The position numbers and the translations under genes were made by a program. Below the pieces are notes generated by a model. That model was not told the origin of the DNA. It worked only from the letters and a program-made list of their open reading frames with translations, and did no database searches. Positions 20,812 to 33,997 of a stretch of 64,000 nucleotides of DNA are shown piece after piece (within the stretch, counting starts at the first letter, position 1; the number at the start of each line of letters is the position of its first letter). Origin of the DNA: Lingula anatina (lineage: Eukaryota; Brachiopoda; Lingulata; Lingulida; Lingulidae); NCBI RefSeq assembly GCF_001039355.2, contig NW_019775424.1, positions 1 to 64,000 of the forward strand, given 5' to 3'.

Positions 20812-22041
20812 TGCTTCCCAATAATTTCAGGGACTTGATAATTTAAGAAATAATTTAACACAGTACAAATATGCCCTGAACTCACTCTTAGCATCATAAT
20901 TGGTATTTCTACCTAAATTTTACAAGTTGCTTTTGGATTTTGAAGGAGACTGGAAACCTGCCAAGTTCATAGTTTGTAATTCCAAGTTTGACGTCTACAG
21001 TGCTCAATATTTTTCTGTCCTTACCGTCAAACCTGTAGCATCATGATACCGTAAATGCTGCTCCATGTCACACAAAATATACATCAGAGGGAACAATTAA
21101 AGAAAAAAAGGTCAACCCTATCTTCCTCTGGAGTTACAGTAAAAAAATATAACACGAGATTTTATCAATATTAAGTATTGGTTTGATACCACTGTAAAAC
21201 ATTTGCCAGCCAATTAATAGGGAATGAACTGTTTACATATGCATTGCCTCCGTCCTGTATCGAGATTTTATTTCTTGATCATTGAATTGTAAGTTTTTGT
21301 AAAAATACTAAATCTGGAAGATAAAACTATAGTTGATCAAAAGATCGCACTTGCCACGTGCTTATGTATGGTCAACCAATCAGAAGAGGGGCTGTGCTGC
21401 ACACATCTCCAACACGTCATTACGAAGATATTGAATATTTCTTATTATCTGATTCTATTTATGTTTGATACTTGAAACATTATTTAAATTTCAGTTTCTC
21501 AGTACATAACTCACGTTTGCAAATTAATGTTATAAATGTTATTATTATACATATTTATTATAACAACACAATCGAAGCGATTCCCAGCGCCAATTTGATT
21601 CTTATAATAATAATTGTTAAATTGTAACCTTGAGAGGTTAGAAAATTAAGAAAATATGCATTATATGCTTCATAAAAGACATTATAGTGTATGTGAGTGT
21701 TTAACTCGGCTTATAGAAGTGATTTTGAAGTTGAATGATATTAAGGAGAGATTTTTATGAGTGATAAATTTACACATATTGTTCCATAATTTACACATTC
21801 GGTATCTGCATGCGCAAGTTCTCTTACCGACCCCAGTCTTTTTAATAACGATTTTTTTTTTTTTTTTTGGGGGGGGGGGTCAACTTTCACCTTTTAAGGG
21901 TATAAAAGTAACACATCTTAGGTTTTCCTTGAAAAATTTTCCCACTTTTACGAACCAGCGATAATGCATTAAAAAATTAAGCGAAAAAATTTTAGTCAAA
22001 ACAAAGGTCGATCTCGCGCAAACCTACTAAGTGCAAATTTT

Positions 22042-22205
22042 GCCGGTGTAACAGGAATGCAAGTCCGGACTCCCATATGATGAGTACAGGTAAGGGTTAG
22101 TTGGAGTATTGGGGTTAGTATATGGGACGAATGTCACCTGTACAAAGTAATGGGAAGCGGACTACGGTTCCTAGCGGAGTTGCATTCATTCCTGTTACAC
22201 CTGGC
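22042..22205. mobile_element. Foldback MITE, about 164 bp
   Basis: The left end GCCGGTGTAACAGGAATGCA pairs with the right end TTCCTGTTACACCTGGC in reverse complement. The arms are about 27 bases and there is no coding capacity. Confidence 0.6.
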
Positions 22206-23222
22206 TTTATCTACAAGATAATGGCCAGGCTAGTAATTGTCATTAGAAATAACGCTTCCTCGCATTTTTGTTTCATTTAATTAATAAAAATTCGCATGAA
22301 ATACTGGTCTTGGTGGTTTTAAATGATAGAAAAATGTTTTGGTGTGTAGGAATTTTTCAGTATTTCACCCAAGAACAGTGCACCTTCCCCTTTCAAAAAA
22401 AGCTTAGTGGAAGTTCTCAAATTTAATATGTCAACTTTCATGAACTCGTGAACTGAGGGTTAAGATTCGTGCATATACGAGGTTTCACGTTTTCCTCCAC
22501 GTTCACGATATTTGTGGCGAATAAAAAAAATTCCAAGTCCCCTTAATCAGGTTTTAAAAGTTCAACTAGAAATAGATAGTTATTATCAGTCGTTCATTTT
22601 TGATTGTAAATTAATACCAACTACTTTGCTACTTAGACGAGAAAATGTTGGGGAAAAAAGTGAAGACGACTTCTCTTCACGAGTCCTAGGTCCTCTTGAT
22701 TTTTAACAATAGCAGAAAGCCCGATTGCATTGGGGACACAACATAATACACACGCACCCTGTTCTCAAACTTGTTTTAGGTTGGTTCATTCTACACAGTT
22801 CATCAATCATACACTTTCTCTACAATCCCTCTCTTGAAATATACGATTTAAATAGCAGAAGGGGGAATTACGTGACAAAAACATACCTCAGACATTTGGT
22901 AATATTTTATTTTCACCACAAAACGGGTTTTAAAACAATGAAAGATGAAAGTCCTCTAGATAAATAATTTAAATCATTTCTTCGTGAATCAGCCTTACAC
23001 ACAAACAGTTTTCTTTAGGGTCTTGTTTAAGAACTCTGAAGTCCTTTCTCTTTTAAAGTTAATTTCATTTTTGACAAATGTGTGATGTAATGTGATGTCA
23101 AAACGGGTCCCTTTACTTGTAAATTACTGTAGAACACTGCAACCAACTATCTGAAAAGAACAAGAATAAAATATAAATATTTAATCAACAATATGAAACA
23201 AACCAAATAAGGATAAACATAA

Positions 23223-23541
23223 TAAGAGGCCATTCAGAATGAGAAGAGCCAAGTGCTAGCTAGGCCACGACTTAAATATGGCAGACCTACATGAAAGGAA
23301 GACCGCTTAATCCTGTAATGGTCTCTCCACCTCTCACATGCCTCCCCACGTGTCATCCCAGCAGGGGCACAGTAATTAAATCTCAGCTCAATTCAATCAT
23401 TCAAGGTACAACGTGTGGGGAGCTGTGTGAGAGGTGGAGAGACCATTACAGGATTAAGCGGTCTTCCTTTCATGAAGGTCCGCCATATTTAGGTTGTGGC
23501 CTAACTAGCATTCAGCTCTTCTCATACTGAATGGGCTCTTA
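23223..23541. mobile_element. Long-armed foldback MITE next to COX5A
   Basis: The arms are about 130 bases each. The left starts TAAGAGGCCATTCAGAATGA and runs through AAAGGAAGACCGCTTAATCC and TGGTCTCTCCACCTCTCACA. The right arm is its near-complete reverse complement, ending TGAATGGGCTCTTA. The loop is only about 50 bases. The two arms are highly similar, so the insertion is likely young. It ends about 160 bases from the COX5A stop codon and may lie within or next to its 3' UTR. Confidence 0.8.
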
Positions 23542-23703
23542 CAGGTGCTTGATAAAACAAAGTGAAGACATTAAATGTATCTGATCTTTTCCGCTTCAAG
23601 GCTCAAGGATTCATAGCAACACGTTGTTAAAATTAAAGAAAATTTGCCTTTCCTTCATCAAAACCTGTAGCAAATTCAAGTAAGGGTTCTACCAACTTAC
23701 TAA

Positions 23704-25081
23704 TTATGCATAATAATCATTTGATTCTACATCTTTCAATGCTAATTCTGGTTTGTCATAGCCCAGTTCTTCTGGAATATCCATGCCAACCTCTTCCAGT
23801 GCAGGTTTTATCTCTTCAACAAGTGCTTTCCAAGAATTCATTTTTTTGTCTATTATACTGTGCCGGTGCTAAGAAAGAAAACAAAAATCTGCATTAGATG
23901 GGCTAAACATGCTAAGTATTTGGTGGACAATAAAATATCCACACATATTGCTGCAGATGAATTTATAACTAATATATATATTCTCATTCATTTCATTCAT
24001 AAATACTCTCTTCAATTTTGTACGAAGACACCAAGAAAAAAAATTTTTAAACGTTTGAATAACATCTCCTACATCAGTCTATATATTCTATTACCCTGGT
24101 AAATTCAAGGAACCGAACACCAAGAGCATAATCGTTCACCCGCCTACAGGCATTGATGTAGGCTATACAGATGTCTGCATCAGGGATGAGTTCACCACCC
24201 TGAAACATACAAATATCAGACACAAACATCACTGTTCTGACAAGGATTTAATGACTAAAACTGCCTAGTTTGGTAAAAAATCAACAAGCATTGCCTAAGC
24301 TCAACCAGAAAGTAGACGGTACAGACTTATAATATGTTAGCAACAGTGAACAACTTTCTCACAGATGAGAAAAAACTACTTGAGAATTATTAGATCATTT
24401 AAGATTTACCAATTACAAAATATTTGAAATGAAAAAAAAAAAAAAAAACACAGGTAAAAACTCATTTTCATCTTAAATCAGTCTGACTGGAAAAAATCTG
24501 CAAAGTTGCTGGTGATTGCAATACCAACATTAAATACAATAATTATTACCGCAAAGTCATTTCCAATACCCCTGAGGTCCCAGCCATCGATCTCTGGACT
24601 GTTAAGAGCATCTGTAAATAATTTGGATGTAGCATTTTCTTCCTCTTCTCGTGAAAGACCACCTGGCTGCATGTTAGCTGTAAAATTAAAATGCAAACCT
24701 TCAGACCATATCATTTTTTCTAATATACCTATTCTCAAAATACCAATACAAATTAAAAAATACTTTCGGAGGTCTGGACAAGGAAGTGAAAAAGACAATT
24801 ACTTTCACTGGAATCTAACCTTTACTTCCCATGGTGCGCGTGAACCAATGTAGGAAGATTACGAGTGCTAAAACATGGTTATGCAGACTGGGTAGTCGTT
24901 ATATAGTCGTAACGGGACTACGTGCAGAAGACACTTTCTTCGGTTAGGTTGAAGAAAATACTAACTGGCACGACACTGACGAAGAAACTATTAAATATGT
25001 ACCTGGTAATATTGAATAATGCTTCCTCTGTACTGCTGCTATAGGTAGAGACCTGCAGCGGTGTAATACGGCACGAAACAT
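23704..25081 (-). CDS. COX5A: Cytochrome c oxidase subunit 5A, mitochondrial
   Basis: Nuclear-encoded subunit of respiratory complex IV on the matrix side of the inner mitochondrial membrane. Exons on the minus strand: 25081-25003, 24677-24550, 24199-24095, 23868-23704. Phases close and give 158 residues (vertebrate precursors are about 150). Residues 1-25 are Arg-rich with no acidic residue (MFRAVLHRCRSLP), fitting a mitochondrial presequence. Diagnostic family blocks are SPEIDGWDLRGI, DADICIAYINACRRVNDYAL.VRFLEF, and the end block KPALEEVGMDIPEELGYDKP. The tail DVESNDYYA extends beyond the usual end. The link between exons 3 and 4 (FTR to HRHS) is supported by splice sites but poorly conserved. 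A pure A run lies upstream, and JTB is divergent. Confidence 0.88.
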
Positions 25082-25549
25082 GATGTTGAGGGCCATTTTT
25101 TCCAAAGAGAAGCTTATGGAGGACGATCCCAGAATTCGTTTTTGCGCAGGCGCACAGTAAGTTCCGGAGACGATGTGGAGGCTGACGTTTTTGTAGTAAG
25201 TACATGTATTTCTCTCACTTTCTCACATTTGTGGCTGTAGTACACACCAATTTTATCAGCATCATCACTGTATCATGAATTATTTAGTTTTAATATTATT
25301 TTAATGTAAAAAATAATAGATCTATGCTACATTAGTAATATCTGCATGACATCATTCATAATAGAAATGCCCCCCCCCCCCACCACTTACCCCTTTTTCT
25401 GGTCAATCCACTGAGGCAATATTCATAGCATGTAAAGAAGACCTGGCATCCAGCACATCATTTCGAGACTAGTTTATGTTTTTGATCATATTATGATCTT
25501 TTATAAAACTCATTCATTTTAAATCTAAACAAATTTTGTATGGTTTTCC

Positions 25550-26449
<900 letters not shown>

Positions 26450-26621
26450 ATGGGTCTCACTGTATTGTGCAATACAGGGAATTCAGCGTAATACACTTGA
26501 AAAACAAGTCCAGTCGCAAGTAAAAATGGGAAACTGTAATTCCCAACAAAATAGGGTGATATAAAAGTGAAGTATATTACTATAAAATTAATATCGTTGT
26601 GTACTGGTTGGCTGGGATTGG

Positions 26622-26715
26622 CCAGGGCTTGGTAGCTGAGTCGGTAAGAGCAGTCGTACAGTTTGCGAGAGTCCCGGATTCGAGTCCCAGTGGAGCCTTG
26701 GTGTTTTCTCCCCCC
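26622..26715 (+). mobile_element. tRNA-derived SINE (head region) or tRNA pseudogene
   Basis: Shows an A-box-like TAGCTGAGTCGGTAAGAGC and a B-box-like GGATTCGAGTCCC at tRNA spacing, with a roughly 75-base tRNA-like unit starting near 26625. The acceptor and D stems pair poorly and no good anticodon arm forms, so a functional tRNA is unlikely. It sits between the COX5A and JTB starts. The 3' extent of a possible SINE body is unclear. Confidence 0.55.
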
Positions 26716-27198
26716 AAATTGCTACAGTTGATACAATTTAACAGATTGGCACAATTTGTTCGTCGTTGTTGCAGCCGCTGTGTTAGCTAGCTAGTAGCTC
26801 TTCTTGGCCAGTAATATTGCTGAGAAGATCTACTTGCCAACATGGCTACTGACCCAACAAACTACAAGTCATGTTGATTTGTTAAGTGATGTCAATGATA
26901 TTTATAACCTTGTAATACATTTTGCTTTTATATCACCCTATTTTGTTGAGAATGACTGTTTGCTTTGTTTAATTGCAATAGCATTCGTTTTTTCAAGTGT
27001 ATTGCACTGTGTTGTGCTGTATTGCACTATATTGTGGAATTCAGGGACACTGAAAAGGCACAAAAATAATTTTAAAAAGTATGCCATTAACACTATTCTT
27101 TGGTTGTATTCACTTTACCAATACGTGATATTAGTCCAGCATTTCCTTTTAGGTAATATGTTAAATTTAACTTGGAGGGTGCTGTTACAGCTGACAAC

Positions 27199-29441
27199 AT
27201 GATTGAGTTCTGCACTCCAAAACGGATGACTGTAGCCATTTTTGTGCTCATTGTGTAAGTAGAATATTCATTACCAGTAGTTAAGGCAAAAAGAATTTTG
27301 AAATCTTCCCAGTTGCCAACATGACAGTACTCAAAATCCATCCATAGCATGTTGATTTATACTGGTGAAGAAAAAAGCAGACTAAAGGAGGTGAAAACAT
27401 AACCTGGGTGGAGGTAACAGTGGGAGTCTGCCCCAGATGATACATAGAATATGTGTAACTAAGTAGAGTATAACTGGTTCCCATAACCTTATTGTACCAG
27501 TAGGATCAGTCTATCTCAGCAGAGATTCTCGCTCAGGCAGAGTCAATGTTATCAGCTTTATTGTCGGGCACGCCCCCCTCGCAAAACAGCGTGAACAATC
27601 CGTGGACCACAAAGTTTTCCTGACTTTAAGTACTTAAAGTTATGAGGGGGCGTGCCAGACATTTAAGCCACTGAAACTGAATGCAATTTAGCGAGAATCC
27701 CTGAGATTGATCCAGCCAGTACGATAGGGCTATGAGAACAGTCCTCAAGATCTATAATACACAGAACATATGTAATTAACAAGATAGACTACTGTATGTG
27801 TAAATGTGTACAGTGGGCAATTCTTAAAACGTCCTTCTAGAAGAGATTAGAACTGAAGACTGTGCATGGCATGATTGTTCACAATATATCAAAAATTTTT
27901 CATAAGCAATTTATCTTTTTTATTACATCAGCAGTGGCTGTGCATTTTTGCTGTACATACAAATAATATTATTTTGACTGACATTGGATTCTAATGTTAA
28001 TTCTCTTTATTTTAGAGTATCAGTGTTAGTTTTATTTCTGGAGAACCATTTTAGTGGACACATTGATCTCAAGAATGTGACACACCTCTCAGGTCTGTAT
28101 GCAGTTGATAATTGGATCACATTAAGGGCGCGTTCCCATAGATTTTAGATCGATCTATCCCTGTGGGGAGTCTCACTAGATTACTGTCAGATAATCCGGC
28201 TTAAATATCCGTCCTGCCTACTACAAGCTGTAGGGGGGTAATTAGCTTTCGTGCCCGCTCGGCTGACAGCTATTTAGCATGAACCCCCAGGGAGTAAGGT
28301 CGATCTAGTTGGATCGATCTAATCTCTGGGAATGGGGTCTAAGATGTATCACTGAGAATTGAGGCTCTGCTATAATTTCAGTGTTTGGTATTTATAACAG
28401 ACTGCTCAGAAAATAGCCTTAGAGAATCTGAAAATGCTATTCTGTTTAAGTAACACACTACAATCTGGATAAGACTGCACTGGATTTATTTAGAGAGAAG
28501 CAATGTTGGGAATAAATGTTTAACGTAATTCCAAATCATATTATAGCTGCAATAAATGTAGCAGTGTGTAACATAGAGAAAGTATCTTAATCCTCTTTAA
28601 CATTTATTGATATATATGCATTTCAGAAAACCAAAGTGAAGCCAACGTGTGCCAAATGACAGGGAAAAAATATGTTATTGTAGATGAATGCAGACATTGT
28701 ACACCTTTTGAAATGGTGGGTAGTTATCTTAGTGTATTTAATGCAGTTTAATTATTGTGAAATATATATTTTATGTTATGCAAAACTTTTTCGTTGGATA
28801 TTCATATGGTGCTGCTAACACATTAAATTAGCTTGATTTTAATCAAGATGTTATGTCACCTGTACTCTTATCTTTAATGTATATTTTATGATATAATTAA
28901 TCATTATTGATTCAGAAGCACAAAGTCGAGTGTCAACAGACAGGATATTATGAAAAAGTCAAATGTGGTGGAAAAGAAAAATACCACAGGTAATTTATTT
29001 TTTTTTTTTTATTATTTTTTTTTTTTGGAAGAGGTTATAAAAATAAACGTCTAGGTAGAACCTATAAAATGTAGTTTATGGACATGCAGGAATTTTATGT
29101 AAATACTGATGGTTCAGTAGAAGAGAATTTTAATGATATTGAGAACACATTTTTTCCCTGATTAGTTGAGGTCTAAGACAACATTTTACAAAAATTCTAG
29201 TTTCTTTTATTAGCAGTGTTTGACATTAAGATTTTGTTGCTTGACAATAACAATATCTTATTGGTTCTCTTATTGCAGTTGTCCAAAAATCCACTGGATG
29301 GAAGAGAGGGATTACTGGGTGTTTGAGGGGGTCTCCCTCACAGTGGGACTTGTTTCATATGGTGTAGTGCATATACGACGGAAAAGATTAGATCGATTAC
29401 TTATGGAAAAAGTGAACAAACAGATAGCTTCTGGTGTCTGA
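27199..29441 (+). CDS. JTB: Protein JTB (jumping translocation breakpoint protein)
   Basis: Small type I-like membrane protein linked in vertebrates to mitochondria/centrosome and cytokinesis. Exons 27199-27254, 28016-28092, 28627-28715, 28916-28989 and 29279-29441 close in phase and give 152 residues (human 146). There is a hydrophobic signal or anchor at about residues 11-27. A luminal Cys-rich part follows with DECRHCTPFE, then VECQQTGYYEKVKC and SCPKIHWMEERDYW. A TM segment lies at about 113-131, then the basic tail RRKRLDRLLMEKVNKQI, which matches the family's RQ.QLDRKALEKVRKQI end closely. A foldback MITE lies in intron 2. The start is the first ATG before the hydrophobic segment, and an upstream non-coding exon is possible. 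Confidence 0.88.
27473..27742. mobile_element. Foldback MITE, family 1 copy b
   Basis: The ends ACTGGTTCCCATA and TATGAGAACAGT are inverted. Inner arms share GATTCTCGCT/AGCGAGAATC and GGGCACGCCCCC/GGGGGCGTGCC in inverted order. The TAGCGAGAATCCC..GAT block and the GTACGATAGG block recur in the element at 45141-45393. Located in JTB intron 1. Confidence 0.65.
28125..28342. mobile_element. Foldback MITE, family 1 copy c
   Basis: The left arm GGGCGCGTTCCCATAGATTT followed by TAGATCGATCTA pairs with the right arm GGATCGATCTAATCTCTGGGAATGGGG. Inner arms AGATTACTGTCAG and CTGACAGC also pair in part. Located in JTB intron 2, only about 30 bases after the exon 2 donor. Confidence 0.6.
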
Positions 29442-31102
29442 TGAAAAGAAACATTTTCTTCAAAGCTTTCTTCGGGCACAGAAATTTTGGGGGAGGGTGG
29501 GGGTAAATTTAATTTATTAGTTATTTATTGGATTCCATGGTGGATTATAAATGGGAGGTAACTGTTTACTAAAGCTTGATTGAAACATGTTCTGTACACT
29601 GTTCAAAAAGCTAGAACTCTGCTTCACAAGTGGGATATTATAGACGGTGTCTGTGCTCTTAAATTCTTAGCTTGTTTTGAATAATTATCAGTGTGTTAAG
29701 AGATTGTTAAGTATTTTAAGCTGATGGTGAATGGCAAAAGCAGTTTTTATGGTGCAATTTTTTCATTTTAACTGATGATGAAAAGCAGGTGTTTGTTCTT
29801 CTCATTGGCCGGTGAAATCTCAATATCTTCTTCTCACATCTATGTATGTAATATTACCAGTGTAAATATATTTTATATTTATACATGTGCTTTATCTTGG
29901 AACATTTTTACCGTCTTCTGAGTTATTGCCTCATTATCTTCTTGTGAAAGAAGTAACAGGCTTGTATGAAAAGCAGTGTGCTATTAAAAAAAATCCCATC
30001 TGATCCGTGCTTGGGCTCCAGTTATAGTGACACTGACATTTGACATCAGGTGCATGTCACACTTTATTTATTGTAGAGTACATCACCCTATGCTGATGCA
30101 AGTCCCTGTAATTCTTTTACTCAAAGAATGCAATTAATACAGTTATACATTTATATAAGCAAAAAAAAAAAAAAAAAAAGATTCAGGTGCTTGACACTTG
30201 TTTATTTTTTAAATTGTATGACAAATGTAGAAAAGAAAAAATTAACATCAAATTAACATTTCACAAGAGTTCTCATCATAGTGATATATGCAAACAAAGC
30301 ATATGTTGAGCAGCATTTTATTGAGATAAATGAAAAGATCAAAATCTGCTATTTATTGAGAATGAACTTGAACTTTAGAGCATTCAGCACTCAAGTCCAT
30401 TTTGACTGGAAGATGTTTCAAGTATTTTAAAATGGCCAGTTATAATACAAGACTTTTTTCTAGTACTTTTTAAAAGTTATGCATCACAGTTGGCCAACAT
30501 ATTTGTAACTAAACAAGTTACTTGTTTGAAACGATAGAAATCAGATTTTTCTACAACCCACAGTGCGTGGAACCTCTGACCTGCAGAGGATAGCAGATTA
30601 TAAATTAATGAAATAATCTCCAGTGCTGACAAAGACAAACACATGTCATCAGGAAATGTATGGAAACAAGTAATCCCATTTTCTTTTCCATATCTATTCC
30701 ACCAATATATTTCATGAAACTAACAAAAAAATTGGTTTGGAAAATAATTGCACTGACAACATCAGTAGTGTCTGATGTGGGTCATTCCACAAAAAAGTGC
30801 ACATTCTAGTCACATCAATAACACACATCTTTTCTTTACAGAGAAAGAGAACTTAAGACTATTTCACTTTAAATACTACTGATTCTTTCCATATTAGAGT
30901 GCACTGCAGTATAAAACAAGAATAATGGGGCACCTGCCACAAGGCAAAATTCTTCAAATATAACACAAAATGTGTGTCACAGATGTGACTCAAATGCTCA
31001 CTTTTTTGTGTGATATCACCCCAGTCAACATACACTGTACTGTTACAGTATTAACCCTATGCTTTGATGTATCTAAGCACCACTAATCTGCGTCTCCCAT
31101 CA
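29442..31102. other. 3' regions of convergent JTB and BORCS8
   Basis: No coding exon seen. The stretch carries the 3' UTRs of JTB (plus) and BORCS8 (minus). An A20 run at about 30160-30179 and a minus-strand AATAAA at 30317-30322 (candidate BORCS8 poly(A) signal) are visible. For JTB only the variant ATTAAA near 29980 is apparent. Confidence 0.4.
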
Positions 31103-33997
31103 CTTTCCAGAACCACCTCTTTCTTTTGTTGTCTTGACATTAACTGATGATGATCGGGGTCTCTCAGCCCTAAAAAAATAAATATTAAAATTTTATTAGA
31201 AGGGAGTGATGTACAGTCATTTCAGGTAACTGATGCAATATATACTATTCTCTTTATAAGTTTGTGAGACACAAGAAAAGCCATTTTTAAGAAATTGGGA
31301 AGTTTTGAAATGACAGAAGTTCCACTTGAAGAGTGTGATTAAAAACAACTCACTGTTGCACACTTGCCACCTCTATGTCTCCATCTGTTGTATTGATTGA
31401 CACAGGAATGTCAAGAGTATTAGTTCTCTGCAGCTTGTTGTACATACCAGGGTTCCGATTAATAGCTTCCCTGAAAATGAAAAATAATGGGATAAATAAT
31501 AATGGTATACAGTAAACTGCAGAATCTCTTGTAGTAGCTCCCTACACGGTGGGTGCAATGCCATCTGTGCATGTGCAGATTTAATTGCTACCATCTGGCC
31601 AAAAGTTACAGGGTGGCTTTTTGAAAAATTGCCTTGCCTATCTGCCACCCTTGTATTGAGTTTGTAAACAATATCATAATGGATATGTAAATGGTCAAGT
31701 TTATTGAAGAAAGTTCAGTGTATGACTTTGAATGAATTTCTAATATGGAAGTCGTCTCTCTCTCTCTCTGTCTCTCTCTCTCAGGGCATGTTCAGAACCA
31801 GTTGATCCGTGGACTAACTTATCCACAAATCAAATATGGCGCGAATTTGACAATGGATTCCTGCCTCCCACACACACACCATTCCTGCAGGGGCAGAGCA
31901 ATTATATCTCATTTGATCCATTGAATAATTAGTTCAGGGATCAACTGGGTCTGAACAAGCCCATAGTAATAAAATTCAAAACAACCATACTTACTTTCTT
32001 TGGTGCTCATAGTGCAACTGCTGCTTCATGAACATGGAATTTTTCAATAGGTCTTGGATATTTTGGAAGTGAGTAGCACTATTATGGATCACTTTTACTG
32101 CACTGCAAGATATTGGGTATCATATATTGTACGTGGACAGGGAGATATGTTGTCACAATAAGGAGAGTTCAGTTTCTTTTCAAATATGAAAGTGACATGT
32201 ATTTAAACATTCAATCCTAAGAAGGTACAGATAACTTAACAGAATGAAATAAAAATAAACATCCCATACATATATATCATTAAGTGTAAGACCCCCCTCC
32301 CCCCCCCCAAAAAAAAAAAATAAAATAATAATAATAAATAAATATATGAAAAAAAAAAAATAAAATAAAAAATAGAAAAAAAGGCTGCTGTGTAGCTGAT
32401 GCTTACTGCGTGTCATAATCAGCATCAAAGCTGGAACCCTGCACCTTATCCTGGAGATCCTGAACTTCATGCTAAAACCATTGAAAATCAGGATGAAAAA
32501 CACTTTCTCTTTCAGTGTTGTGCCACATTTATTATTACATCTACAATCTGTGACATAAGTCAAAAGAAGATAGGATTTTGAGTAACATTTCATCATAATA
32601 ATGTTTATTTGCAACTAAAAATAGTTGGATTGTACAATAAAGTATGAATAACTTTAGCATAAATAATCTGTGGTTACTTTCTGGAAATAGCAAAGTATCA
32701 TCAAATGTGCAAAATATGTGGCCAATTATTTTCTGTCGACAGTTTCTCACCCTCTTCTCCACCAACTGTGGCAAGGTTTTCCTAACATGCTCCTGTATTC
32801 TGAACAATGCCAATGATGGTTCATTGGCCACGACCTGGATGTTCTCTGAAAACTTCTCTGTTACTGAAAAATGAAAGACACAAGCACAGCACTTATCTTA
32901 GTACAGTATAACCAACTGCATGGTGCATTCCAAGGAAAATGTAGTTTGTCACTTGATCTGTATACATGCCTTTTACCTCTTTATGTATCTTTTGGCTCTG
33001 TTGTTAAATATCATAGATGCATATAGGTCTAATGGTTTAACAAAGCTCTTGTTTACTTAATTTGCAAGTAATTACTTCACAAAGCACGCCCATGTAAGAT
33101 TACAAATTTTTATGCTAAGACCAAATCTCTCTAGTCTATGCCAACTAGAACCACTGGATACCAATATTTGGGTAACTCATTATTTATCTGTCTAATTAAT
33201 CCACTGATATAGTCCATCTCAATTTTTACAACACTAACCTCTCTTGGACTTCTGTAACAACTCTGGATTTACATCGTCACCGAAGCGAGGATCTACTGCA
33301 ATAGATTACAGAATCATTATGATACATGTACTGACATAGTCTGACATAGTATTGTATACTCTTTGTAGATTTTTTTTTTACTCTCTTACTAGACTTCATG
33401 TGTAATATTGCATTATTGTAGATATGTTTTTGTCCTTACACAGTCGGAGAATAGCTGTAAAGCTAATGTTTCCATTCAATTTATAACCGACATGAAATAA
33501 AATTTATTGTATTGTATTGTATTGTAACAGTCGTCTGCATGTCGTTCACAGGAACAGGACGGCACTTGTGAACTGTACATGCATGCAAGAAGACAAGTTC
33601 TAAACGGCGTACTTAGAACTGATACGCAGTTTTTACTCTCTAATTAACGTTTTTAACTCACTGCAGTGCTGACACTAAAGACAAAGAAAATGTACAGTAT
33701 ATTTTAGAAACGTAAATGCTAAACAGAACTTGGACTGAGTGATACTGCTAGTATTACAGTAGTAATGCAATGGTAATGGAGGCTAATTATTTGGTCTACG
33801 ATGAACTCGGCGAGTGACTTTAAACACTGCCGAAAAAGGAAGAACCTTTTCAAAAATGTCGGCCTTATTGGTATCCACCTACCTTGCATTGCACTTCGCT
33901 GTACTGTCGAGTATCTTATCCCGTAATCCATTAATCGATTACATTTGGGGAACTTGTATCTGACATTGGTCTCGTTTCCATCACTCACTGATCTCAA
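31103..33997 (-). CDS. BORCS8: BLOC-1-related complex subunit 8
   Basis: Subunit of BORC, which recruits Arl8 to lysosomes and couples them to kinesin for outward movement. Minus-strand exons: 33997-33883, 33295-33239, 32863-32751, 32471-32407, 32102-31995, 31470-31354, 31169-31103, giving 213 residues. The core (VTEKFSENI, ANEPSLALFRIQEHVRKTLPQL, then VQGSSFDADYDTHAVK and QNIQDLLKNS) follows the human protein block by block. The first two exons add about 57 residues (GIRYSTVQRSAMQ, VDPRFGDDV) not found in the short vertebrate protein, so the start is less certain. At exon 6 a TGA sits inside the donor (CA|GTGAGT). Without splicing the protein ends VASVQQ at 31350 with 192 residues. Confidence 0.8.
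31784..31962. mobile_element. Foldback MITE in a BORCS8 intron
   Basis: The left end GGGCATGTTCAGAACCAGTT followed by GATCC is the imperfect reverse complement of the right end GGGATCAACTGGGTCTGAAC followed by AAGCCC. The arms are about 34 bases. It is preceded by a (TC)n tract at 31756-31782 and lies about 30 bases from the BORCS8 exon 5 donor. Confidence 0.65.

Larger units (their letters stand above)
20547..23222. other. Intergenic sequence between ENaC and COX5A
   Basis: No gene recognised. It contains an (ATT)n microsatellite at about 20777-20811, a T-run/G-run junction at 21850-21880 and a foldback MITE at 22042-22205. The short open frames at 21761, 22512 and 22725 lack recognisable homology. 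Confidence 0.5.

Noticed and set aside
26625-26700. Functional tRNA gene
   Set aside because: A and B box words are present, but the acceptor and D stems do not pair well and no proper anticodon arm is seen. It is better explained as a SINE head or pseudogene.
31373-31648. Single-exon minus-strand protein of 91 codons
   Set aside because: Part of it is the true last exons of BORCS8, but its upstream portion is intron. The splice acceptor at 31471-31472 and phase agreement decide the matter.
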